Shown here: one piece after another, positions 7,641 to 13,965 of the stretch
How positions within the stretch are numbered: the stretch's first letter is position 1
Layout: each line of letters opens with the position of its first letter
NCBI GenBank assembly: GCA_001275005.1
Contig: JWZX01001638.1
Location: 1 to 17,613, forward strand
DNA from: Chrysochromulina tobinii
Taxonomy: Eukaryota; Haptophyta; Prymnesiales; Chrysochromulinaceae
Reading direction: 5' to 3'
Length of the DNA stretch: 17,613 nt
The notes under the pieces: model-generated
The model's database searches: none
Told to the model about the DNA's origin: nothing
The model's input: only the letters and a program-made list of their open reading frames with translations
Translations under genes and position numbers: made by a program

Positions 7641-8315
7641 TCACTCCTCTTCTGTAGATCGACTGCCGTCGCCGAGCCACCGACCCAAGGCGATCGCGTC
7701 CGTTGTGACAGCAAAGTAGCACGGGCCGGTGATGGAGCTCAGGCCGGCCCACGTGCCAGCTCCCAGGTCGAACGGCGGGCCGGATAGTGGGAAGTAGTCC
7801 GGTGAGAGGTAGTGCCAGCAACCAGCGCCGATGAGAGGCAGCTCGGCCAGCGGCCCACCAATAGCTGCAGCGCACGCAAGCACGAGGCTAGCCCACGCTC
7901 CGTCCAAGGCCGCCCACTGACACGCGCAGCTGGCGGTGAGAATGGCTACTGAAGTTGTCTCCGGGAGTGGTGACAGGGTCAGGAGCTCCGAGGCCTTGAT
8001 GATGGCGACCGTGGACGCAACGGCGATGCCTGCGCGGCGCCGAGGAGGAATATTGATTGGCGTGGAGATCCCGCCAGGACCCAATACTTTTTCGAGCAGG
8101 CGTGGCAGCACCCAGCCGAGCAAGCTGTACGCCACTGCAAGCAGCGGCGGTACAAGCAGCGAGGACTTGATCGCGAGGATGTTGACTGGTAGTATGTCGT
8201 ATATGAGCAGCACCTGGTTGTGCACGGCGTCCACCACGGGACCTGCAGTGGCTCCAAAGATGCTCAGCCCTGCAATTGCACGGCGGTGCGTCGGCATGGG
8301 GATGGGGACACGCAT
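7641..8315 (-). CDS. INSIG: INSIG-domain (insulin-induced gene family) multi-pass membrane protein
   Basis: A 224-residue, very hydrophobic protein with about six membrane segments. The start is ATG 8315; the 47 open codons upstream lack an ATG. The signatures match animal INSIG in order: LLVPPLLAVAYSLLGWVLP (as the VPP block of INSIG helix 2-3), RRRAGIAVASTVAIIKASE (as the INSIG block with N-H-A-S), QWAALDG with D138, HYLSPDYF with the S-P-D triplet at 171-173, and ITGPCYF followed by ALGRWL near the end. D138 lies 35 residues before the SPD aspartate, the same spacing I recall for human INSIG1 Asp205, needed for SCAP and HMG-CoA reductase binding. In animals INSIGs sit in the ER and restrain sterol synthesis. 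Sterol regulation here is inference; algal and plant INSIG-domain proteins may do other jobs. The family call rests on motif comparison by eye. Confidence 0.72.
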   Translation of the reverse strand: MRVPIPMPTHRRAIAGLSIFGATAGPVVDAVHNQVLLIYDILPVNILAIKSSLLVPPLLAVAYSLLGWVLPRLLEKVLGPGGISTPINIPPRRRAGIAVASTVAIIKASELLTLSPLPETTSVAILTASCACQWAALDGAWASLVLACAAAIGGPLAELPLIGAGCWHYLSPDYFPLSGPPFDLGAGTWAGLSSITGPCYFAVTTDAIALGRWLGDGSRSTEEE

Positions 8316-8489
8316 AGAAAGGAAAATTTCGACCCTGTGAACGTGAAAGGTTGAGTAGAGTTCGTTCTCACATCTTTTGTAGCTGACATCATGCTTGGAC
8401 TGGGGCGTGCAAATCCGACGCCCGTCCGCGACAAGAGAAATGCGCGAGTCTCTCACCGTCTCTCTCGTACAATTGTAGTACGTAGTATC

Positions 8490-9110
8490 TCAGATCTCCG
8501 ACACCTGCTCCTCCATCGCCTCCGTCGGCGCGTAGCGCTGCTGGAACTCCGAGCGCACACCGAGCTTGTAGCGGACTTCATCGTCGTAAACCGCCTTGAC
8601 GAGCCAAAAGCCTCGCTCAAGCCGCTCGAGACAAGCCTCGGCCTCGGCTCCGTTGAGCTTCGAGGTGGTCAAGTCGCGGCCGATGTTCTTGGCGCTCGCA
8701 GAGTCGATCTCCTTGTCTTCGCTTGCGAGAATGTCGGCGACGACGCGGCGGAAGAATTCCTGCTCCGCCTTGCCGAGCGGCGATGCTAGCTTGCTGAAAG
8801 CGTCGCTGCTGTTGAGGTCAACGATGCCAAAGTAGGTCTCCTGCACGCCCGACGCTTTGGAACGCATACGCGCGACCTTCATGCCGAGCGTCTTTAACTG
8901 CTCGTCCAACTGATCGACGACCGACTGCAGCGCCTTCAGGTTGCGCTCCGGGTCGTCGCTGTGGTATCGCAGCTTCGCACGCTTCGCATCATCCTTGTGT
9001 TCTTGAATGCACTCGGCAAACCTTTTGAGAAGGTCCTGTTCGGTGAAAACGCCACGGTCGAGCAGCAGCTGCAGCAGGTTGCGATGCACGTCGCCGTATT
9101 CGGCGCTCAT
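8490..9110 (-). CDS. NSE1: Nse1-like SMC5/6 complex subunit lacking the RING-like domain
   Basis: A 206-residue protein from ATG 9110; the longer open frame upstream has no ATG. The opening GDVHRNLLQLLLDRGVF matches the Nse1/NSMCE1 start (DVHRRFLQLLMTHGV in human), followed by a helical segment, an ETYFGIVDLNSSDAFSKLAS strand block and EFFRRVVADILASED, then the second winged-helix part ending ERGFWLVKAVYDDEVRYKLG. These winged helices bind Nse3 and Nse4 in the SMC5/6 complex, which acts in recombination repair. In other eukaryotes a zinc-binding RING-like domain (about 60 residues with C-x2-C pairs) follows. Here the protein stops at MEEQVSEI, roughly where it would begin, and the 174 bp before the INSIG-like gene hold no cysteine-rich exon. 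It is head to head with the RING gene at 9320. Confidence 0.78.
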   Translation of the reverse strand: MSAEYGDVHRNLLQLLLDRGVFTEQDLLKRFAECIQEHKDDAKRAKLRYHSDDPERNLKALQSVVDQLDEQLKTLGMKVARMRSKASGVQETYFGIVDLNSSDAFSKLASPLGKAEQEFFRRVVADILASEDKEIDSASAKNIGRDLTTSKLNGAEAEACLERLERGFWLVKAVYDDEVRYKLGVRSEFQQRYAPTEAMEEQVSEI

Positions 9111-9319
9111 CCGCACTCGACGAAGCGAAGACGGCAGGCTCCCGCCATCTCTCGGCGACAAATCTAGTGAACTTTTTTTCGCAGCCAGGTCGTCGCACAC
9201 CGTTCTCCTCAGGAACGGCGCCTCATGCGCAGCGCTCACTTTTTCTTAGCTATTCATATTCATACTCGAGCCGAGCCGAAAGCCGCAGTGGCGCCCGATC
9301 TCGCGCGCGCGCGCGGCCA
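9111..9319. promoter_or_regulatory. Bidirectional promoter region between Nse1 and the UBA-Sel1-RING gene
   Basis: A 209-bp gap between divergent ATGs. It contains a short T-rich run, a TATTCATATTCATA element near 9249-9262 and an alternating CG/GC run just before the plus-strand ATG. Shared regulation of the two genes is inferred from layout only. Confidence 0.45.
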
Positions 9320-12300
9320 ATGGCGGCGCAGGTGGTCGACCGTCGCAACGCGTGCATCGCTGCGATGGTCGAGATGGTTCCGTCGCTCTCCGTGCCTGCG
9401 GCGATAACGCTTCTGGAGGCAAACGGCTGGCAAGTTGAGGCTGCAATCGCCACCTTTTTTGGAGACCCAATCCCGGCACCGGCACCGCCGCCACCCACAT
9501 CCCCAGCAGCTGGACCACGCGCTGTGCCCTGCAGTCACTGCTCCATCCTCCCACCAAACCACGTAGGCTGCACCGTCTGCTCTGATAAGAAATTCAATTT
9601 CGTCGCCGTCCCGCCAGCGGCAAACGACTTTACGAACGAAGTTGACGACTACGACTACGACCGCTGGACGACCGACGAGGATGAGCTTAGAGAGGGCGAC
9701 GAGATCGACGACCGAAACGGGCTTTTCGACGCAGCGCTCGCGCCCGAGGACGACCATCGACAACAGCAGCAGCCGCCGCTGCCGCTGCCGCTGCCGATGA
9801 TGAGCATGCAGCAGCAGCAACAGCAGGAGGAGGAAGAGACGGAGGAGGAGGAGGAGGAGGAGGAGGAGGAAGAGGAGGAACAGCAGCAGCTGCTGCAGCA
9901 GCAACTGTCGCCATCTTCGCAGCAGCAGCAGCATGTGCAACCGCCACCGCACCTGCCTGCACGGCCAGCCGCACCCGCACTGCTGCCCCCGCTACCCGGG
10001 CACATGGTCGCGCCCGACTGGTTCAGCTTGGCCATGTGTGTGCTCCCGAAAAGCGAGCTCGGCCGAGGCGAGGAACACGAAGAATGGTGCGTCGAGGCAC
10101 TGCGCGCGCTGCTTGGCCAGAGGAGGCTCTTGGGTGTGGACTATGATGATGTGGACAATGATGATGTGGACTTTGTGCATGGCGTCAACGGGTGCACGGC
10201 GCTGCTGCACGCATGCCTGACTAAGCGTGTCAAGGTCGTTCGTTTCCTCCTCGACGAAGGCGCCGAGGCGTGCGCCGAGGTTCGCTGTCGCCGCCCTGAC
10301 GGGCGTGCGCTGCCGCAGTGCACCGGCGCCACGAACCCGAGCTACCTGGGCATCGAGTACGAGTCGGCGAGCCGGTGGAGCATGGACGGCCACTTCTTCG
10401 GAAGGCGAGCAGGCGACGCGTGCCTGCATGTCGCCGTGCGCTCACGCTATCCTCACACGCTCCATCCGAAGGCTGGCGCCGCGTGCGTGTTACTCCTCCT
10501 GGAGGCGCATGCGGACGTGCACGCGCAGGACCTGATGGGTTGCACCCCGCTCGACCTTGCGCTCGAGAAACTGAGCGAGGCGGAGGCCGAGGCGGCCATC
10601 GCCCTCAGCAGCGGCGGCCGACGCTGCCCGTCTACCGACTGGTTCACGACTGATCTCGACGACGCACGCACAACAGTCGAAGCCCTTCGGTTATACCACG
10701 CATCGACGACACGTTCACCGCCAGACATCTTCATGGCGATCCAGGCGGCCGCGGAGAAGTGCTTCGGGACCGCCGAGGCCGGCGACGGCGACACGCGCAA
10801 CGCCGCGGCCGATGCTGCCGCCGCCACCGCCGCCGCCAACGGCCATCGTGTGAACGCCGATGGTGTGAACGCCGATGCTGCCGCCAACGGCCACCCTCCG
10901 CCGCAGATGCCGCCGCTGCTGAGGCCGCCGCTGATGCCGACTCTCTCACTTGCAACCGCTGCGGGGCTAGCGCGCCCGCTCGCACCGGCCGGTACAGCCG
11001 CCTTCGGGACCGCCCTGTCGGCGTTCATGCCGCCGTCGAGTGACGGGGCGGTGACGCTTGGAGGCACTCCCGTGTTGGCGCGCACGCCGCTTGCTCCTGC
11101 AATGGACGAAGCGGCCATGGCGGGCGCGATAGCAGAGGCAGTGAGCTGTCCGACAGTGGCGGAGCCCCAGCTAGGCTTACAGGCCGCGCAAACCGCCGCC
11201 AGCCTAGCAGCGAGCGCACCGGCCGATCAACGAGCCGATCTCCGCGCATACGCGCCGCCGCTGCTGTCACCTCTCAACCTGCCTGCCGCTCCCACCGCCA
11301 CTGCCGCAGCGCCCCCGCGCCACCTGGCCGATGGCGCGGCACCGATGACGCAGCCCACTCCGGCCTCGGTCGCGCCGCCGCCGCCGCTCTCTGTAGAGCA
11401 CACTGCCGCCTCCCCCGCTGCAGTCGTGAGCGCTGTCGTGAGCGCTCAGCAACTCAACTCGGCGGAGCGCAGGCGACGCTCACGACAGCGCTCACGGCAA
11501 ACGTCTGCCGCGTCACCGCTCCTGCCTGATGGGACTGAGCGCGGGCGGACGCCGCCGCTGCCTCAACCACCGGAGCCGCCGATGCAGCCGTTGCAGCCGC
11601 CAACGCTTACGCAGCTGCCACCGCCGGGCCAGCCGCCGTCGGCCGCGGCGGCGCCCCCCGCGGGAATGCAGGAGGTGCTCAAGCTCGCTGCGGACCAGGG
11701 CGATGCCATGGCGCAGAGCGAACTTGGCTGCATGCACCGTGACGGACGCGGAGTGGCCCAAGATGATAAGCGGGCTGCAGAGGTGCTCAAGCTCGCTGCG
11801 GACCAGGGCGATGCCATGGCGCAGCGCGAACTTGCGCTCATGCACCGTGACGGACGCGGAGTGGCCCAAGATAATAAGCGGGCCGCAGAGCTGTTCAAGC
11901 TCGCGGCGGACCAGGGCGATGCCATGGCGCAGCGCGCACTTTCACGCATGCACTTGGGCGGACGCGGCGTGGCCCGAGATGATAAGCGGGCCGCGGAGCT
12001 GATGAAGCTGGCTGCGGACCAGGGCGATGCCACGGCGCAGTTCGAACTTGCACGCATGCATCGTGACGGACGCGGTGTGGCCCAAAATGATAAGCGGGCT
12101 GCGGCGCTGCTCAAGCTCGCTGCGGACCAGGGCGATGCCATGGCGCAGAGCGAGCTTGGCTGCATGCACCGTGACGGACGCGGCGTGGCCCAAGACGATA
12201 AGCGGGCTGCGGTGCTGTTCAAGCTCGCTGCGGACCAGGGCGATGCCATGGCGCAGCGCGAACTTGCACGCATGCACCGTGACGGACGCGGAGTGGCCCA

Positions 12301-13897
12301 AGATCAGAAGCGGGCCGCAGAGCTGTTCAAGCTCGCTGCGGACCAGGGCGATGCCATGGCGCAGTGCGAACTTGGCTGCATGCACCGTGACGGACGCGGC
12401 GTGGCCCAAGACGATAAGCGGGCTGCGGCGCTGTTCAAGCTCGCTGCGGACCAGCAGGGTTTTGCCATGGCGCAGCGCGAGCTTGCACGCATGCACCGTG
12501 ACGGACGCGGCGTGGCCCAAGATCAGAAGCGGGCCGCAGAGCTGTTTCAGCTCGCTGCGGACCAGGGCGATGCCATGGCGCAGTGCAGTCTTGGCTGCAT
12601 GCACCGTGAGGGACACGAAGTGGCCCAAGATCAGAAGCGGGCCGCAGAGCTGTTCAAGCTCGCTGCGGACCAGGGCGATGCCATGGCGCAGCGCGAACTT
12701 GCTCGCATGCACCGTGAGGGACGCGGAGTGGTCAAAGATTTGAATCGGGCCGCAGAGCTGTGTCAGCTCGCTTTGGACCAGGAACAGCTGGCGCGCGCCC
12801 AAGATAAGAAGCGGGCCGCAGAGCTGCTCAAGCTCGCTTCGGACCAGGAACAGCTGGCGCGCGCCGACGCGATGATGGCAAGTCTACTTGCCGAGGAGGA
12901 AGCGAGAGCCGAAGCGGAGGCCGCAAAGGCGTCTAAGAAGGCAAAGAAGAAGGCAAAGAAGGGCAAGGCGGCGACCACAGCCGCAGGCGAGGCGGCCACC
13001 AGCTTGTTGTTGCCGCAGTTTGAGCCGACGGAAGCGGAGATGGTGGCAGACGAGAGGATCGAGGAGCCTGCGGCAGAGGAAGTGGCGATGGCGGCATCAG
13101 CACCAGCGGCGTGGGACGAGGTGGAGGAGGACGTGGAGGCGACCGCTGCAGCAGAGGCAGCCGCAGCGGAGGCGGCAGCCGAGGAGACGGCCGCGGCTGC
13201 CGCGGCTTCGGCGGCTGAGCAGGCGGCGGCTGAGCAGGTAGTGAAGATGGCCGAGGAGGCGGCGGCACGGGCAGCAGCGCACGAGGCCGCCAATGCGGAG
13301 GCAGCACGGGTAGCCAGGGCGCAGGCGGAGGCCAAGGAGGCTGAGGCAGAGGCTCAGCGCTTGGCGGTGCAGAGGGCTGAGGCCGAGAGGGCGGAAAGGA
13401 TCGAGAGGGCGGAGGCGGAGCGGGCAGAGGCGGAAAGAGGGCTGGCAGTGGAGAGGGTGAAGGCGAGGGCCGAGGCGGAGAGGGCAGAGGCGGAGCGCGC
13501 AGCGGCGCTGGCCGTGGCAGAGAGCGCTGGCCGCGGCGGGCGGGGGGGACGAGGGGGGCGTGGAGGGCGCGGTGGGCGCGGTCCGACTACCGTGCGTCTG
13601 CCGCCTCCTGCCCCTGCGCCGCCAATGGACCCAGCACCGGCTGCAGGTTTGATGCCAGCGGAGAGGCATCTGACGCTCGCCGACGTCGGCAATATCACCG
13701 GTCGTGTGAACGACGAGGTGCCCGAATCGACAATCGGTGGCCAGACCACGTGCATCGTGTGCATGCTGGGGCCCAAGTCGCACCTTGCGGTGCCATGCGG
13801 CCATCAGCTCGCGTGCGAGCGCTGCGCGGCCCAGATGAAGATTTGTCCATACTGTTGCGAGCCCGTCCGGGAATGGGTGATGGCACGGGTGGTGTAA
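9320..13897 (+). CDS. UBA-like / ankyrin / Sel1-repeat / RGG / C-terminal RING protein, predicted E3 ubiquitin ligase
   Basis: A single 1525-residue reading frame; ATG 9320 is the first in-frame ATG (G at +4). Domains in order: a UBA-like helix bundle at 11-48 (ITLLEANGWQVEAAIATFF); a cysteine pair motif C71-x2-C74-x9-C84-x2-C87, possibly zinc-binding; Q/E-rich low complexity at about 150-205; ankyrin-like repeats at about 285-420 (NGCTALLHACLTKRVKVVRF, GDACLHVAVRS, GCTPLDLALE); a long Ala/Pro-rich linker; ten Sel1-like repeats of 36 residues from 785 to 1145, then two decayed ones; an Ala/Glu coiled coil; an RGG box near 1405-1420; and a RING with C1478, C1481, C1493, H1495, C1499, C1502, C1509 and C1512 (CPYC). 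The RING spacing is that of C-terminal C3HC4 ligases. Known roles are ubiquitin binding (UBA), scaffold (Sel1, ankyrin), RNA binding (RGG) and ubiquitin transfer (RING). A self-contained ubiquitin ligase acting on protein or RNP targets is inferred. I do not recognise this architecture as a named family. Confidence 0.85.
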   Translation: MAAQVVDRRNACIAAMVEMVPSLSVPAAITLLEANGWQVEAAIATFFGDPIPAPAPPPPTSPAAGPRAVPCSHCSILPPNHVGCTVCSDKKFNFVAVPPAANDFTNEVDDYDYDRWTTDEDELREGDEIDDRNGLFDAALAPEDDHRQQQQPPLPLPLPMMSMQQQQQQEEEETEEEEEEEEEEEEEQQQLLQQQLSPSSQQQQHVQPPPHLPARPAAPALLPPLPGHMVAPDWFSLAMCVLPKSELGRGEEHEEWCVEALRALLGQRRLLGVDYDDVDNDDVDFVHGVNGCTALLHACLTKRVKVVRFLLDEGAEACAEVRCRRPDGRALPQCTGATNPSYLGIEYESASRWSMDGHFFGRRAGDACLHVAVRSRYPHTLHPKAGAACVLLLLEAHADVHAQDLMGCTPLDLALEKLSEAEAEAAIALSSGGRRCPSTDWFTTDLDDARTTVEALRLYHASTTRSPPDIFMAIQAAAEKCFGTAEAGDGDTRNAAADAAAATAAANGHRVNADGVNADAAANGHPPPQMPPLLRPPLMPTLSLATAAGLARPLAPAGTAAFGTALSAFMPPSSDGAVTLGGTPVLARTPLAPAMDEAAMAGAIAEAVSCPTVAEPQLGLQAAQTAASLAASAPADQRADLRAYAPPLLSPLNLPAAPTATAAAPPRHLADGAAPMTQPTPASVAPPPPLSVEHTAASPAAVVSAVVSAQQLNSAERRRRSRQRSRQTSAASPLLPDGTERGRTPPLPQPPEPPMQPLQPPTLTQLPPPGQPPSAAAAPPAGMQEVLKLAADQGDAMAQSELGCMHRDGRGVAQDDKRAAEVLKLAADQGDAMAQRELALMHRDGRGVAQDNKRAAELFKLAADQGDAMAQRALSRMHLGGRGVARDDKRAAELMKLAADQGDATAQFELARMHRDGRGVAQNDKRAAALLKLAADQGDAMAQSELGCMHRDGRGVAQDDKRAAVLFKLAADQGDAMAQRELARMHRDGRGVAQDQKRAAELFKLAADQGDAMAQCELGCMHRDGRGVAQDDKRAAALFKLAADQQGFAMAQRELARMHRDGRGVAQDQKRAAELFQLAADQGDAMAQCSLGCMHREGHEVAQDQKRAAELFKLAADQGDAMAQRELARMHREGRGVVKDLNRAAELCQLALDQEQLARAQDKKRAAELLKLASDQEQLARADAMMASLLAEEEARAEAEAAKASKKAKKKAKKGKAATTAAGEAATSLLLPQFEPTEAEMVADERIEEPAAEEVAMAASAPAAWDEVEEDVEATAAAEAAAAEAAAEETAAAAAASAAEQAAAEQVVKMAEEAAARAAAHEAANAEAARVARAQAEAKEAEAEAQRLAVQRAEAERAERIERAEAERAEAERGLAVERVKARAEAERAEAERAAALAVAESAGRGGRGGRGGRGGRGGRGPTTVRLPPPAPAPPMDPAPAAGLMPAERHLTLADVGNITGRVNDEVPESTIGGQTTCIVCMLGPKSHLAVPCGHQLACERCAAQMKICPYCCEPVREWVMARVV
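9809..9934 (+). repeat. CAG/GAG trinucleotide tract encoding poly-Q/poly-E
   Basis: Runs of CAG and GAG codons encode a six-Gln run, then about 17 mostly Glu residues, then mixed Gln/Leu and a further Gln run, inside the UBA-RING protein. It is low-complexity and likely to be length-variable. Confidence 0.9.
11672..12754 (+). repeat. Tandem array of ten 108-bp Sel1-repeat units
   Basis: Ten head-to-tail units, nine of 108 bp and the eighth of 111 bp, each encoding a Sel1-like repeat with the core KLAADQGDAMAQ, then MHRDGRGVAQ and KRAA. The units are nearly identical at DNA level, including third positions, pointing to recent duplication or gene conversion. Units 4 to 10 alternate between ARM-type and GCM-type before the histidine, giving a 216-bp higher-order period. 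Shortened units follow to about 12873. Confidence 0.95.
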
Positions 13898-13965
13898 CCC
13901 GAACTTTGTGGGCGTCCGAGTTCATTCACAGCCTATATTCACACATCGCTCTCTGCACGCTCCGC

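Noticed and set aside
11563-12802. Long antisense and alternate-frame open frames over the Sel1 array
   Set aside because: The 108-bp units are a multiple of three and nearly identical, so an open alternate frame in one unit repeats in all. The sense frame alone has the Sel1 motif and continues into the RING.
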